From: Blastococcus sp. KM273128
GTDB taxonomy: Bacteria; Actinomycetota; Actinomycetes; Mycobacteriales; Geodermatophilaceae
Direction: 5' to 3'
Assembly: GCF_021698975.1 (NCBI RefSeq)
Contig: NZ_SSXA01000021.1
Location: 1 to 48,814, forward strand
Length of the DNA: 48,814 nucleotides
Below the pieces are notes generated by a model. That model made no database searches. It had not been told where the DNA came from and was given only the letters and a program-made list of their open reading frames with translations. This document shows, in pieces, positions 1 through 9,460 of this stretch. The position numbers and the translations under genes are program-made. The stretch's first letter is position 1; every line of letters starts with the position of its first letter.

Positions 1-2
1 CC

Positions 3-185
3 CTGATCCCGCACGGCCGCGACCCGCACACCCCCGTCGCCGTCGTCACCGCCGGCTCCACCCCCCCCCAGCGCGCCCTGCGCCCCACCCTCGCCGACCT
101 CCCCACCACCCTCACCCAGCACGCCGTCCGCCCCCCGGCCGTCTGGGTCGTCGGCGACGTGGCGGGGCTCACCGCGGAGGGCTAG
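3..185 (+). CDS. Uroporphyrinogen-III C-methyltransferase, C-terminal fragment (5' truncated by window edge)
   Basis: Only the last 60 residues are in the window. The visible tail contains GRDPHTPVAVV, then a GST-PPQR turn, TLADL and PPAVWVVGDV. This is the characteristic end of SUMT (CobA/CysG-A) tetrapyrrole methylases, which use S-adenosylmethionine to methylate uroporphyrinogen III to precorrin-2 for siroheme and cobalamin. The gene ends at TAG 183-185, and the facing sortase gene ends at TAG 184-182, so the two stop codons overlap on opposite strands. A stretch of nine or more C residues near position 61 encodes Pro-Pro and keeps the frame. The catalytic N-terminus is outside the window, so subfamily (stand-alone or fused) cannot be judged. 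Confidence 0.8.
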   Translation: MIPHGRDPHTPVAVVTAGSTPPQRALRPTLADLPTTLTQHAVRPPAVWVVGDVAGLTAEG

Positions 186-808
186 GCGCCGGCCACCGTC
201 GCGAAGACCACGGTGTTGTCGGTGCTGGTGCCTGCGGCGTCGTCGAACTCGCCGCCGCAGGTGACCAGCGCGAGGTCGGCCTCCGCCGGGTGCCCGTTGA
301 GCGCGTCGGAGAGCGCCGGGGTGGCCTTGTCCAGCCCGGTCAGCGGCTCGCCCAGCACGGTCAGCCGCAGCGCCGCACCGGCGGCGTCGCGCAGCACCAC
401 CTCGTCGCCGGGGCGGAGCTCGTGCAGCCGGTCGAAGACGGCGTCGCCGCCGTCCTGCTGGTGCCCGAGGACCACCGCCATCCGCCCCGACCCCGGCGCC
501 GGGCCGTCGGACCACCACGAGGTGGTCAGCATCGACTCGGGGACGCCGTAGCCCTCGACGGTGCGCCCGGTGAACGGGTTCTCGTAGGTGACCGTGCCGC
601 GGTGCTCGACGGGCGCGTCGACACCGATCGCGGGGATGGCCAGCCAGGCCGGTTCGACCGGCCCTGCTGCCGCCTGCTCGGACAGCGCGAACACGTCGTC
701 CCCGGCCGGCGGGCGGGCGTTGACCACCCACAGCACCGCGAGGCCGGCCGCCAGGACGACGACGAAGGCCGCGACGGTGCGCAGGTCAGGCCCCCGGGCC
801 GGCCGCAC
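182..808 (-). CDS. Sortase family transpeptidase (class E/F-like), catalytic Arg apparently missing
   Basis: 208 aa, GTG start overlapping the end of the upstream gene by 23 bases, so the two are probably co-transcribed. Residues 11-29 form an N-terminal membrane anchor; the rest is an extracytoplasmic sortase domain. The catalytic His is in VVLGHQQ (His116) and the nucleophilic Cys in LVTCGG (Cys184), followed by the FDDAAGT...DNTVVFA strand typical of the short actinobacterial class F proteins. Sortases attach proteins to the cell wall by cleaving a C-terminal sorting signal. In this group the strand after the Cys normally carries the active-site Arg (Y-R-D-N); here the position is Thr196, and no Arg occurs anywhere after Cys184. 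It may be inactive or unusual. Family assignment is firm; activity is uncertain. Confidence 0.85.
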   Translation of the reverse strand: MRPARGPDLRTVAAFVVVLAAGLAVLWVVNARPPAGDDVFALSEQAAAGPVEPAWLAIPAIGVDAPVEHRGTVTYENPFTGRTVEGYGVPESMLTTSWWSDGPAPGSGRMAVVLGHQQDGGDAVFDRLHELRPGDEVVLRDAAGAALRLTVLGEPLTGLDKATPALSDALNGHPAEADLALVTCGGEFDDAAGTSTDNTVVFATVAGA

Positions 809-1628
809 GGCGGGACCTCAGCCAGCCGGCGCTCCCCGCGCCGGCCGCGAGCGCGACGACGAGGCCGGCCAGCGCCGGCGAGGGCCCGTCGTCCTCGGCG
901 TCCCCGGCGGTCGGGGCGTAGCCCGGGTAGGACACCGGCTGGGCGACCGGGTGCTCGACCGGCGCGGGCGCCGCCGGCCCGGGGACGTGCGGCTCGGGCG
1001 CGGCCGGCGGCGGGGGCTCCTCCTCGGCCGGCGGGGCGGGCACGCAGGTGGGCAGGGTCTCGGCCAGGAGCTGCAACCCGTGGACGACGGAGGAATCGGC
1101 GATCACCGCGGGGGCGAACGCCCCCTGCAGCTCCTCCCGCAGCCCGAGCAGCCCCTCCAGCCCGCCGCCGCCGGCCAGCCCCTCGAGCGCCGAGCCGAGC
1201 TCGGTGACCACCCCGACCAGCTGCACGGGCACCGCCACCAGGCCGGCGACGACGAGCTCGACGGCGTCGGCGATCCCGGCCACGCAGCTGTCCGGGAGCT
1301 GCAGCGCCGCGCCGAGCTGCTGCAGGGCCGCCTCCAGCTCAGCGGGGACCTCCACGGCGGGCACCGGGACGACGTCGGGCTCCGCCTTCTCTCCGGGCGG
1401 GTCGGCCTCCTCGCCGGCCGGCGACCCGGGCAGCGCGGGCGCGGTGCCGAGATCGCCGATCACGCCCTCGAGCAGGTCGCTCACCGGCTGCAGGGGATCC
1501 GGCGGCGCCACCGGCTCGTCGGCCCGGGCGAGCCCGGGGACGCCCACCAGCGCGGCGGCGAGCCCGGACGCGACCAGGACCCGGCGGCCGCGCGGCCGTC
1601 CGGGGCGGGGCAGGGAACGCGACGACAA
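786..1628 (-). CDS. Secreted, C-terminally membrane-anchored protein with degenerate sorting-signal layout
   Basis: 280 aa, TTG start chosen because GGGAGG lies 5 bases upstream and a clear signal peptide follows (Arg-rich n-region, hydrophobic VLVASGLAAALVGV, cleavage near ARA-DE). The body is acidic, Ala/Leu/Pro-rich, with two Cys (in DSCVA and TCVPA) and a Pro/Glu-rich stretch. The C-terminus reads YAPTAG, an acidic linker, a hydrophobic segment GLVVALAAGAGSAGWL and the basic tail RSRR. This is the motif/membrane/positive-tail order of a cell-wall sorting signal, but without a recognisable LPxTG or LAxTG. The sortase gene follows with a 23-base overlap, so this protein is its obvious candidate substrate. 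I do not recognise a domain; surface or structural function is inference. Confidence 0.75.
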   Translation of the reverse strand: MSSRSLPRPGRPRGRRVLVASGLAAALVGVPGLARADEPVAPPDPLQPVSDLLEGVIGDLGTAPALPGSPAGEEADPPGEKAEPDVVPVPAVEVPAELEAALQQLGAALQLPDSCVAGIADAVELVVAGLVAVPVQLVGVVTELGSALEGLAGGGGLEGLLGLREELQGAFAPAVIADSSVVHGLQLLAETLPTCVPAPPAEEEPPPPAAPEPHVPGPAAPAPVEHPVAQPVSYPGYAPTAGDAEDDGPSPALAGLVVALAAGAGSAGWLRSRRAAGPGA

Positions 1629-1643
1629 AGGGGCCTCCCGGAG

Positions 1644-1681
1644 CTCGTTACGTGTGACGCCACTTGCACAGCAGTAACGAG
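1644..1681. promoter_or_regulatory. Inverted repeat upstream of the secreted protein/sortase operon
   Basis: CTCGTTAC (1644-1651) and GTAACGAG (1674-1681) form a perfect 8-base inverted repeat with 22 bases between. It lies 15 bases upstream of the TTG start of the leftward operon. It could be a bipartite operator (GTAAC-type half-sites occur for MtrA-like response regulators) or a weak hairpin in the leader. Nothing else supports either reading. Confidence 0.35.
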
Positions 1682-1787
1682 GGCCGGGAACGGCGGTGAC
1701 GGATCCGTCCGTCCAGGCGGAGCGCCGTGACTCTTCGTGTGCCGATCAAGGCGAATCGTCGATCCGCCGACCGCAAGCCAGTGGCAC

Positions 1788-1816
1788 TTGTGCTCTCGAT
1801 GTAGCACTCCTACTAT
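1788..1816 (+). promoter_or_regulatory. Promoter of the ABC transporter-XRE operon
   Basis: TTGTGC (1788-1793), exactly 17 bases, then TACTAT (1811-1816): a good housekeeping sigma promoter. Transcription would start near 1823, giving a leader of about 26 bases before the GTG at 1849. GTAG-CACTC-CTAC (1801-1813) is a small inverted repeat overlapping the -10 and could be the operator of the XRE regulator encoded at the operon end (inference). Confidence 0.65.
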
Positions 1817-1848
1817 CTGCGGCACGACAGCGGAGAGGGGGCGAGGGC

Positions 1849-2586
<738 letters not shown>

Positions 2587-2784
2587 GCCTGCGGTCCCGA
2601 CCGCTTCGTCCACCCGACCGACGACGTCGTCGGCTTCGTCCGCCGGCTGTTCGAGGAGCACGGCGACCGGCTCACCGACCTCGAGGTCCGCCGCGCCAGC
2701 CTCGAGGACACCTACCTGGCGATGGTGCAGCGAGCCGAGTCCGGCCGGCCGGCCGGGCCCGTCCTGGAGGAGGTCACCCGGTGA
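2587..2784 (+). pseudogene. Severed C-terminal domain of the ABC ATPase, in frame behind the TGA
   Basis: 65 codons in the same frame as the ATPase, without an own start near the beginning. They encode DRFVHPTDDVVGFVRRLF and DLEVRRASLEDTYLAMV, the conserved C-terminal extension of this ATPase family; the LEDTYLAM motif is diagnostic. It ends with TGA 2782-2784, which overlaps the GTG (2781) of the permease as GTGA, the junction expected for an intact, translationally coupled gene. There is no frameshift and no sign of decay other than the single stop. This is either a very recent nonsense mutation, a base-call error, or read-through. Confidence 0.8.
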
Positions 2785-3641
2785 ACGCCACCCGGAACGC
2801 CATCGGCCTGGGCCTGCGCCGCGGCTGGACGGAGTTCGTGCTGAGCCTGCGCAGCCCGCAGGACCAGGGCTTCTACCTGTTCATGGGCGGCGGCACGCTG
2901 CTCTACCTGTGGTTCAACCGCAACAGCGACATCACCGCCGACGGGGAGACCATCCCGGTGGTGGCCTACTCCCTGCCCAGCATCCTGGCCGCCCTGCTCG
3001 CCTTCGGTGTCGTGATCGGCCCCGCCTACGCGCTGGCGATGGAGCGGGAGGACGGCACGCTGCTCCGGCACAAGGCGGTCCCCCACGGCATGCAGGGCTA
3101 CGTGACCGGCCAGTTGCTGTACCACTCGCTGGGCCTGGTCCCGATGCTGCTGGTCATCCTCGTGCCGAGCTTCCTGCTCTTCGACGACCTGATGGCGCGT
3201 GGCGCCTCGGGCTGGCTCACCGTCGCGTGGGTGCTCGCGCTCGGCCTGCTCGCCACCCTCCCGATCGGGATGGTGATCGGCTCGCTGGTGCCCGGCGTCC
3301 AGAAGGTCGGCACCTGGGGGATGCTGCCGATCATCGTGCTCACCGCGATCTCCGGGATCTTCTTCCCCATCCAGGCGCTCTGGGGCTGGGTGCAGGCGGT
3401 CGCGCAGGTGTTCCCGATCTACTGGATCGGGGTGGGCATGCGCTCGGCGTTCCTACCCGACACCGCGCTGGCGTTCGAGCTGACGGGCTCGTGGCGGACC
3501 GGCACGACGGTGCTCGTACTGTCGGCGTGGGCGGTCGCCGGGTTGCTGGTGACCCCGCGGGTGCTCCGCCGGATGGCGCGGCGCCAGTCCGGTTCGCAGG
3601 TGGCCGAGGCTCGGGAGCAGGCGTTGCAGTGGGTGCACTGA
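2781..3641 (+). CDS. ABC-2 type transporter permease
   Basis: 286 aa, GTG start overlapping the end of the ATPase frame by 4 bases. A short cytoplasmic N-terminus is followed by about six hydrophobic segments, near residues 32-47, 57-77, 108-133, 144-168, 178-200 and 237-257. The segment with IIVLTAISGIFFPI is typical of ABC-2 permeases, which export drugs, lipids or peptides with a dimeric ATPase. Its substrate cannot be read from the sequence. If the ATPase stop is real, loss of the coupled C-terminal domain could reduce translation of this gene, because ribosomes would terminate about 195 bases before the GTGA junction. Confidence 0.85.
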   Translation: MNATRNAIGLGLRRGWTEFVLSLRSPQDQGFYLFMGGGTLLYLWFNRNSDITADGETIPVVAYSLPSILAALLAFGVVIGPAYALAMEREDGTLLRHKAVPHGMQGYVTGQLLYHSLGLVPMLLVILVPSFLLFDDLMARGASGWLTVAWVLALGLLATLPIGMVIGSLVPGVQKVGTWGMLPIIVLTAISGIFFPIQALWGWVQAVAQVFPIYWIGVGMRSAFLPDTALAFELTGSWRTGTTVLVLSAWAVAGLLVTPRVLRRMARRQSGSQVAEAREQALQWVH

Positions 3642-3644
3642 TCG

Positions 3645-3935
3645 GTGGCTGACGATCGCCCGGCCGGCGACCGCACCGGCGACGCCGTCCACAACCGGAT
3701 CGCGCTGCTGCGCGCCGAGCAGCAGGTGACCCGGCGGGAGCTGGCCGACGCCCTCGGCGTCCACTACCAGACCGTCGGCTACCTGGAGCGCGGCGAGTAC
3801 AACCCGAGCCTGCACCTGGCGCTGCGCATCGCGGAGTTCTTCGGCGTCCCGGTCGAGGCGGTGTTCTCCACCCGCCCGTTCCCCCGGATCACCGACCTCC
3901 ACCGCCCCGCCGACGAGGGCCCCCGCACCGCCTAG
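3645..3935 (+). CDS. XRE-family transcriptional regulator (YozG/YgzD type)
   Basis: 96 aa, GTG start 3 bases after the permease stop, so part of the ABC operon. Residues 20-75 form a helix-turn-helix: NRIALLRAEQQVTRRELADA, then LGVHYQTVGYLERGEYNPSL and LALRIAEFFGVPVEAVF. The short ...VEAVFSTRPFP ending is typical of small XRE regulators associated with ABC-2 exporters. It probably controls this operon, perhaps in response to the transported compound (inference). Its DNA site may be the small inverted repeat over the promoter at 1801-1813. Confidence 0.85.
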   Translation: MADDRPAGDRTGDAVHNRIALLRAEQQVTRRELADALGVHYQTVGYLERGEYNPSLHLALRIAEFFGVPVEAVFSTRPFPRITDLHRPADEGPRTA

Positions 3936-3939
3936 GAAC

Positions 3940-4005
3940 GGGATGGAACGGCCCAGGCGACGGGCTGGAACGGCCCCGGTGACGTGCTGGAACGGCCCCC
4001 TCCCA
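3940..4005 (+). repeat. Three tandem 22-bp units leading into terminator element A
   Basis: Units 3940-3961, 3962-3983 and 3984-4005 each contain TGGAACGGCC at the same place. The third unit is the left half of the palindromic element that follows. The first two therefore look like partial duplications of the element's left arm. A similar tandem of left-half copies precedes element D at 16883. Confidence 0.7.
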
Positions 4006-4056
4006 GGGACCCGCCACGAGCGCAGCGAGTGGTGGGGAGGGAGGGGGTCCTTCTTC
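3993..4056. terminator. Dispersed terminator-like element, copy A
   Basis: Outer stem CCCCCTCCC (3996-4004) pairs perfectly with GGGAGGGGG (4039-4047). Between them is the shared core CAGGG-A-CCCGCC...GCGAGTGGTGGGG, and TCCTTCTTC (4048-4056) follows. It lies between two converging genes (XRE regulator and dioxygenase; it overlaps the dioxygenase stop) and probably terminates the rightward transcript. Copies B, C and D are at 9400, 13336 and 16975, with different but equally complementary outer stems. Confidence 0.7.
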
Positions 4057-4906
4057 AGATGTTGGCGCCGTCCGGGGGCGGGCCCTCGGGCAGCGCCGCG
4101 GCGACCCCGGAGCCCGACAGCTCCGGGGCGTCCATGCCGACGCTGTAGGCGGTCATGGACAGCGAGCCGTAGGCGTACCCGTCGACCAGGACGTCGACCG
4201 GGGCGTCGGTGGCCCCCGCCGCGCCGGCGACGTAGAGCAGCGGGAGGAAGTGGTCCGGCGTCGGGACGGCGAGGTCGAAGTCGCGGTGGCCGTCCAGCCG
4301 GCCGACGTCGGTGGGGTCGGTGAGCATGCGCTCCTTGGCCGCCTCGTCGAACCGCTGCGCCCAGTCGAAACCGGCGTCGGGCATCGCCCGGCTGACGCCG
4401 CCGAGGTTGTGGACGACGTTGCCGCTGCCGATCAGCAGCACGCCGTCCTCGCGCAGCGGAGCCAGGGCCGCGCCGAGCTGCAGGTGGTAGTCGAAGGGCT
4501 TGAGCGCGTTGATCGACAGTTGGACGACCGGGATGTCGGCGTCCGGGAAGGCGTGCATGAGCACCGACCAGGTGCCGTGGTCGATGCCCCAGCTGTCGTG
4601 GTCGGCGCCGACCCAGGTGGGGTGCACGATGTCGGCCACCTCCTCGTACAGCTCGGGCAGCCCGGGAGGCTCGTAGCGGACGTCGAAGAGCTCGCGCGGG
4701 AAGCCGAAGAAGTCGTGGATGGTCCGCGGCCGCGGCATGGCGGTGATCGCGGTGGCCTGCACGTACCAGTGCGCCGAGACGACCAGGATCGCCCGGGGCC
4801 GCGGTACGGAGCGGCCGAAGGCGCGCCAGGCCTCCGTGTAGCGGTTCTTCTCCAGCGCGTTCATCGGGTTGCCGTGACCGAAGAACGCAGCAGGCATGAC
4901 GGGCAT
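4055..4906 (-). CDS. Class III extradiol ring-cleavage dioxygenase, LigB/DODA (YgiD) family
   Basis: 283 aa. ATG at 4906 is preceded by AGGGAGG; a second ATG three codons later is an alternative. The fold markers are the metal-binding [11 protein letters not shown] near the N-terminus, VVSAHWY, DFFGFP, the central [11 protein letters not shown] and the SGNVVHNL motif. The conserved His residues (about 12, 48, 110 and 166) would bind Fe(II) or Zn(II). Relatives open catechol rings, for example 4,5-DOPA dioxygenase; the true substrate here is unknown. It appears monocistronic. The stop codon lies inside terminator element A. Confidence 0.85.
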   Translation of the reverse strand: MPVMPAAFFGHGNPMNALEKNRYTEAWRAFGRSVPRPRAILVVSAHWYVQATAITAMPRPRTIHDFFGFPRELFDVRYEPPGLPELYEEVADIVHPTWVGADHDSWGIDHGTWSVLMHAFPDADIPVVQLSINALKPFDYHLQLGAALAPLREDGVLLIGSGNVVHNLGGVSRAMPDAGFDWAQRFDEAAKERMLTDPTDVGRLDGHRDFDLAVPTPDHFLPLLYVAGAAGATDAPVDVLVDGYAYGSLSMTAYSVGMDAPELSGSGVAAALPEGPPPDGANI

Positions 4907-4989
4907 GGGCCCTCCCTGGTCGCTCGACTGCGGTCGCCCCGCGATCATCGCCCCGGTGGCGTCCGAGTGCGAGGGCATGCGCGCTCCGC

Positions 4990-5685
4990 TCAGCCGCGCG
5001 CCGCCGCGTCCTCGAGCAGGACCTGCCGCTCGGCCGGGGGGCGGCGGGGGCAGGACAGGCAGGTGCCGCCACCGGGCAACCGGTCCACGAGGCAGCAGGA
5101 CGCCCGGGCGGTGAAGCGCACCCCGTCGACGTCGACGTAGCGGGATGCCGGCAACGGCGGGCCCACCGCCTCGGCCAGCGGGGCGGCCAGGGCGGTGACG
5201 GCGGCGACGTCGCCGAGGGCCCGCCCGAGGGTCAGCAGCCCGTTGGCCAGCGAGTCGGTGGCGATCGCCCACAGCGGGCGGGACCGCATCCCGGCGACCG
5301 CGGCCACGGCCGGCACCACCGCCGCCAGGCACTCCCGCAACCCGGCGGCCGGGTCGGCCGCGGTAGCGGCCGAGACCGCGGCCACGGGCAGCCCGCCGGC
5401 CCCGAGGACGACGGTGGTGTCGGCGGGGCGGGCCGACAGCGGGCGCCCGACCGCGAGCCCGGCGAGCACGGGGGCCAGGAGCACCGCCGACGCCGAGTAC
5501 CACCACACCGTCGCGTGCACCCGCGCGTCGCCACCGCGGGCGGCGCGCGCGGCGATCACCGGGCCGAGCCACGCGGGGTCGGCGAGCAAGCCGGCCGGCA
5601 CCGCCGGGGCCCCGCGCGGGGGCACCAGGCCGAGGGCCGCGGCACCCGGGATGCGTGCCACGACCTGCGCCTGCGGACCGCTCAC
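4990..5685 (-). CDS. FhuF-like (2Fe-2S) ferric iron reductase family protein
   Basis: 231 aa, GTG start at 5685 selected because the coding-like sequence begins there and no closer start fits. The protein is Ala-rich in the middle (about residues 60-190). The C-terminus carries [18 protein letters not shown], i.e. Cys-Cys-x10-Cys-x2-Cys, which is the 2Fe-2S ligand pattern of FhuF, a cytoplasmic reductase that releases iron from hydroxamate siderophores. The family assignment rests mainly on this motif. It stands alone, divergent from acs; no iron box was seen directly upstream. A siderophore-binding lipoprotein with an iron box is encoded 9 kb away. Confidence 0.7.
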   Translation of the reverse strand: MSGPQAQVVARIPGAAALGLVPPRGAPAVPAGLLADPAWLGPVIAARAARGGDARVHATVWWYSASAVLLAPVLAGLAVGRPLSARPADTTVVLGAGGLPVAAVSAATAADPAAGLRECLAAVVPAVAAVAGMRSRPLWAIATDSLANGLLTLGRALGDVAAVTALAAPLAEAVGPPLPASRYVDVDGVRFTARASCCLVDRLPGGGTCLSCPRRPPAERQVLLEDAAARG

Positions 5686-5818
5686 CGGGCCAGTGTGGCC
5701 GGTCGTCGCTCCGCGGGGCGCACGGGGCAGACGACCGGGCACCCCGGCCATACGGTGTGTCGTGGAACACGCTGCACCGCCGCGAACGGCACGCGGCGCC
5801 GTCTTTCGGGAGGACCCC

Positions 5819-7768
5819 ATGAGCGAAACGACCCAGGTCGACGGCCGGAGCTTCGCCCCGCCCGAGGCCCTCGCGGCCCAGGCGAACGTCGGCCCCGACG
5901 TCTACGACGAGGCCGCGCGCGACCGGCTGGCGTTCTGGGAGTCCGCGGCGCGCCGGCTGACCTGGGAGCAGGAGTGGGACACGGTGCTCGACTGGAGCAA
6001 CCCGCCCTTCGCCCAGTGGTTCGTCGGCGGCAAGCTCAACGTCGCCTACAACTGCGTCGACCGGCACGTGGAGGCCGGCCACGGCGAGCAGGTCGCCTAC
6101 CACTGGGAGGGCGAGCCGGGCGACACCCGCACGATCACCTACGCCCAGCTCAAGGACGAGGTCTGCAAGGCGGCGAACGCCCTGGTGGAGCTCGGCGTGC
6201 AGGCCGGTGACCGGGTGGCCATCTACATGCCGATGATCCCGGAGACGATCGTCGCGATGCTGGCCTGCGCCCGCATCGGCGCCGTCCACATGGTGGTCTT
6301 CGGCGGCTTCTCCGCCGACGCGCTGGCCAGCCGGCTCGACGACGCCGGCGCCGTCCTGGTCATCACCGCCGACGGCGGCTACCGCCGCGGCGCGCCCAGC
6401 GCGCTCAAGCCCGCCGTGGACGACGCGGTGGACCGCAGCCCCGGCGTCCGCAACGTCGTGGTGGTGAAGCGGACCGAGCAGGAGGTCGCCTGGAACGAGG
6501 GCCGCGACCTGTGGTGGGACGACGTCGTCGGCCGGCAGTCCGCCGAGCACACCTGCGAGTTCTTCGACGCCGAGCACCCGCTCTACATCATGTACACCTC
6601 GGGCACGACCGCGAAGCCGAAGGGCATCCTGCACACCTCCGGCGGCTACCTCACCCAGGTCGCCTACACGCACTGGGCGACGTTCGACCTCAAGCCCGAC
6701 ACCGACGTCTTCTGGACGGCGGCCGACGTCGGCTGGGTCACCGGCCACAGCTACATCGTGTACGGGCCGCTGGCCAACCGGGCGACGTCGGTGATGTACG
6801 AGGGGACGCCGGAGACCCCGCACCGCGGCCGCTGGTTCGAGCTGATCCAGAAGTACGGCGTGACGATCCTCTACACGGCGCCGACGGTGATCCGCACGTT
6901 CATGAAGTGGGGCGAGGACATCCCCGCCGGCTTCGACCTCTCCTCGCTGCGGCTGCTCGGGTCGGTCGGCGAGCCGATCAACCCCGAGGCGTGGCTCTGG
7001 TACCACGAGCACATCGGCGGCGGCCGCTGCCCGATCATGGACACCTGGTGGCAGACCGAGACCGGGGCGCACATGCTCACCCCGCTGCCCGGTGTCACGA
7101 GTCTGACCCCCGGCTCCGCCCAGCACCCCTTCCCGGGCATCTCGGCGAAGGTCGTCGACGACGAGGGCAACGAGCTGGCCGACGACTCGACCGGCCTGCT
7201 GGTGCTCACCGAGCCGTGGCCGTCGATGCTGCGCACCATCTGGGGCGACGACGACCGCTACGTCGACACCTACTGGTCGCGCTTCGGCAAGGACGTCTAC
7301 TTCGCCGGGGACGGCGCGAAGAAGGACGCCGAGGGCAACATCTGGCTGCTCGGCCGGGTCGACGACGTGATGAACGTGTCCGGCCACCGCATCTCGACGA
7401 CGGAGGTGGAGTCCTCGCTGGTCGGGCACCCGACCGTCGCCGAGGCCGCCGTCGTCGGCGCCAGCGACCCGACGACCGGTCAGGGCATCGTCGCCTTCGT
7501 GATCCTGCGCGGGAATGCCGAGGACTCCGGTGACGAGCTGGTGCAGGCGCTGAAGACGCACGTCGCCAAGGACATCGGCCCGATCGCCAAGCCGCGGCAG
7601 ATCATGGTCGTGCAGGAGCTGCCCAAGACCCGCTCCGGCAAGATCATGCGCCGGCTGCTGCGGGACATCGCCGAGAACCGCGAGCTGGGCGACGTCACCA
7701 CGCTGACCGACTCGTCGGTGATGAACATGATCAAGGAGAAGCTGCCCGCCGCCCCCGCGGAGGGCTGA
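5819..7768 (+). CDS. acs: Acetate-CoA ligase (acetyl-CoA synthetase)
   Basis: 649 aa, the normal length; ATG preceded by GGGAGGACCCC. It activates acetate to acetyl-CoA via acetyl-AMP. Evidence: N-terminal acetyl-CoA synthetase domain with [11 protein letters not shown] and [11 protein letters not shown]-loop-like [11 protein letters not shown]; adenylation motif [30 protein letters not shown] hinge; and [11 protein letters not shown] with Lys608, the residue acetylated to switch off this enzyme in other bacteria. It opens a block with the same order as mycobacterial Rv3667 onward (acs, membrane protein, epoxide hydrolase, marP). A strong hairpin follows at 7777. Confidence 0.97.
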   Translation: MSETTQVDGRSFAPPEALAAQANVGPDVYDEAARDRLAFWESAARRLTWEQEWDTVLDWSNPPFAQWFVGGKLNVAYNCVDRHVEAGHGEQVAYHWEGEPGDTRTITYAQLKDEVCKAANALVELGVQAGDRVAIYMPMIPETIVAMLACARIGAVHMVVFGGFSADALASRLDDAGAVLVITADGGYRRGAPSALKPAVDDAVDRSPGVRNVVVVKRTEQEVAWNEGRDLWWDDVVGRQSAEHTCEFFDAEHPLYIMYTSGTTAKPKGILHTSGGYLTQVAYTHWATFDLKPDTDVFWTAADVGWVTGHSYIVYGPLANRATSVMYEGTPETPHRGRWFELIQKYGVTILYTAPTVIRTFMKWGEDIPAGFDLSSLRLLGSVGEPINPEAWLWYHEHIGGGRCPIMDTWWQTETGAHMLTPLPGVTSLTPGSAQHPFPGISAKVVDDEGNELADDSTGLLVLTEPWPSMLRTIWGDDDRYVDTYWSRFGKDVYFAGDGAKKDAEGNIWLLGRVDDVMNVSGHRISTTEVESSLVGHPTVAEAAVVGASDPTTGQGIVAFVILRGNAEDSGDELVQALKTHVAKDIGPIAKPRQIMVVQELPKTRSGKIMRRLLRDIAENRELGDVTTLTDSSVMNMIKEKLPAAPAEG

Positions 7769-7776
7769 CCGGCGTA

Positions 7777-7836
7777 GGCACAGGAAGCTCTCCCTGCGTC
7801 CCGGGCCTCCCCGCCGCAGGGAGAGCTTCCTGTGCC
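7777..7836. terminator. Long perfect hairpin after acs
   Basis: A 22-base left arm (7777-7798, beginning GGCACAGGAAGCTCTCCC) is perfectly complementary to 7815-7836, with a 16-base loop. There is no U-run. It probably terminates acs transcription or protects the mRNA end. The arm segment GAAGCTCT resembles part of the palindromes at 29216, 29380 and 41479. Confidence 0.75.
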
Positions 7837-7933
7837 CCCACCCTTCCCCCGAGGGGGATCGGGACGCGGTCCCGGGGCGGATGGGGCACCATCGTCCTGA
7901 CCAGCACCGTCCCGACCGGAGGAGGAGCCACCC

Positions 7934-8434
7934 GTGGCCCACAGTGTGTCGACCACCCGCACCGACGGCAGCAACGCGGCGGCCGAGCCCTCGATCGGCA
8001 CGCTGGTGCAGAGCGCGATGGCCGACGTCTCGACGCTGATCCGGGGCGAGGTGGAGCTCGCCAAGTCCGAGATCGGCGCGTCCGCGAAGAAGGGCGCCAT
8101 CGGCGGTGGGATGTTCGGGGCCGCAGGCGTCGTCGCCGGCTTCTCGATGTTCTTCCTCTTCATCGCCCTCGCCGAGGGCCTCACCGCGCTCGGCGTGCCC
8201 CGCTGGCTGTCCTACCTCATCGTCTGGGTGGCGCTGTTGGTCGTCGCCGGCCTGCTCGCGCTGATCGGCAAGCGGCTGATCAAGAAGATCGAGAAGCCCG
8301 AGCGGACGATCGAGTCGCTGCGGGAGCTGCCCGAGGTCATGCACCGCGAGGCCCCCGGTGCCCGGCGCCGCGACGTGCCCACCGTCAGCGGCGGCAAGGT
8401 GCAGCTGCGCGGCAACGAGCCCTACCGGGTCTGA
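7934..8434 (+). CDS. Phage holin-X/DUF1469-like membrane protein
   Basis: 166 aa, GTG start after GGAGGAGG. A soluble amphipathic N-terminus ([16 protein letters not shown], typical for the family) is followed by two transmembrane segments (about residues 57-79 and 91-114) and a charged C-terminal tail. It belongs to the actinobacterial superfamily-III holin / YqjE-like group, corresponding by position to mycobacterial Rv3669. A role in membrane or envelope homeostasis is suspected but not established; despite the holin name there is no phage nearby. The next gene begins 5 bases downstream, so both are likely co-transcribed. Confidence 0.8.
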   Translation: MAHSVSTTRTDGSNAAAEPSIGTLVQSAMADVSTLIRGEVELAKSEIGASAKKGAIGGGMFGAAGVVAGFSMFFLFIALAEGLTALGVPRWLSYLIVWVALLVVAGLLALIGKRLIKKIEKPERTIESLRELPEVMHREAPGARRRDVPTVSGGKVQLRGNEPYRV

Positions 8435-8439
8435 CGCCC

Positions 8440-9366
8440 GTGACCGTCCCCCCGGACGGCCGTCCCGACGCGATCAGCGTCCTGCTCCCGGGTCCCTGGA
8501 CCCACCGCGACATCTCCGCCAACGGCGTGCGGCTGCACGCGGCGGAGGCCGGGGACGGGCCGCTCGTCCTGCTGCTCCACGGGTTCCCGCAGTTCTGGTG
8601 GACCTGGCGCGCCCAGCTCACCGGCCTGGCCGAGGCCGGTTTCCGCGTCGTGGCGCCGGACCTGCGCGGCTACGGGGCCAGCGACAAGCCGCCCCGCGGC
8701 TACGACCTGCCCACCCTCTCCTCCGACGTCGCGGCGCTGGTGCGGGCGCTGGGTGAGCGCGACGCGGTGGTCGTCGGCCACGACTGGGGTGGCCTGCTCG
8801 GCTGGACGGCGGCCGCGCTGCACCCGCGGGTGGTGCGCCGGCTCGTGGTCGTCTCGATGGCCCACCCGCGGCTGCTGCGGGCCGGCATGGCCGACCGCCG
8901 GCAGCGCCGGGCGCTGCGCCACGCGCTGGGGTTCCAGGTGCCGCGGCTGCCGGAGCGGCGGCTGACCCGCGTCGACGACGACCCGGTCGCCGACCTGATG
9001 CGGCGGTGGGCCGGGCCGGAGTGGGCCCGCACCGCGGACTTCGCCGCGGCCGTGGAGCGCTACCGCTCGGCGGCGCGCATCCCGCAGGCCGCGTACGGCG
9101 CGATGGAGTACTACCGGTGGGCCGGCCGCTCGCAGCTGCGGCCGGACGGGCTCCGGTACGCCCGGCGGATGGCGGCCCCCGTCACCGCCCCGACCCTGCA
9201 ACTGCACGGCGCGGCCGACCCGTACGTGCTCCCGGGGACGGCCCGCGGGTCGGGCCGCTACGTCGCCGGCGCCTACGAGTGGCGCGAGCTCCCCGGCATC
9301 GGCCACTTCCCGCAGGAGGAGACCCCCGACGAGATCACCCGCGCCATCGCCGACTGGGCCGCATAG
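8440..9366 (+). CDS. ephE: Alpha/beta hydrolase, epoxide hydrolase-like
   Basis: 308 aa, GTG start 5 bases after the preceding gene. Hydrolase landmarks are the oxyanion motif [13 protein letters not shown], the loop [12 protein letters not shown], the nucleophile elbow GHDWGG with Asp115, the acid-loop region GAADPYV and the C-terminal catalytic His in GIGHFPQEE. Asp instead of Ser at the elbow is typical of epoxide hydrolases and haloalkane dehalogenases, and a Tyr-rich lid segment (MEYYRW) fits the epoxide hydrolases. Position corresponds to mycobacterial ephE (Rv3670), next to marP. Substrate unknown. Terminator element B separates it from the converging marP operon. Confidence 0.85.
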   Translation: MTVPPDGRPDAISVLLPGPWTHRDISANGVRLHAAEAGDGPLVLLLHGFPQFWWTWRAQLTGLAEAGFRVVAPDLRGYGASDKPPRGYDLPTLSSDVAALVRALGERDAVVVGHDWGGLLGWTAAALHPRVVRRLVVVSMAHPRLLRAGMADRRQRRALRHALGFQVPRLPERRLTRVDDDPVADLMRRWAGPEWARTADFAAAVERYRSAARIPQAAYGAMEYYRWAGRSQLRPDGLRYARRMAAPVTAPTLQLHGAADPYVLPGTARGSGRYVAGAYEWRELPGIGHFPQEETPDEITRAIADWAA

Positions 9367-9399
9367 CGCAGCGGAGCGGCCCGCCGTGAGCGGATGGAA

Positions 9400-9460
9400 C
9401 GGCCCCCGTTCAGGGGCCCGCCGCGAGCGGAGCGAGCGGTGGGGGGAACGGGGGTCCTTC
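9400..9460. terminator. Dispersed terminator-like element, copy B
   Basis: Outer stem CCCCCGTTC (9403-9411) pairs perfectly with GAACGGGGG (9446-9454). The core CAGGG-G-CCCGCC...GCGAGCGGTGGGG lies between, with TCCTTC after. TGGAACGGCC precedes the stem as in copy A. It sits between the converging ephE-like and marP genes and reaches the marP stop codon. Confidence 0.7.

Noticed and set aside
4055..8344. Minus-strand open frame of 1429 codons spanning from the dioxygenase gene into the holin-like gene
   Set aside because: Only its last part (4055-4906) is a real gene; the remainder is antisense to acs and low-complexity Arg/Gly/His sequence, a by-product of high GC.
7934..8434. Phage remnant because of the holin-like protein
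   Set aside because: The gene is a conserved chromosomal neighbour of acs and marP in actinobacteria and no other phage gene is present.
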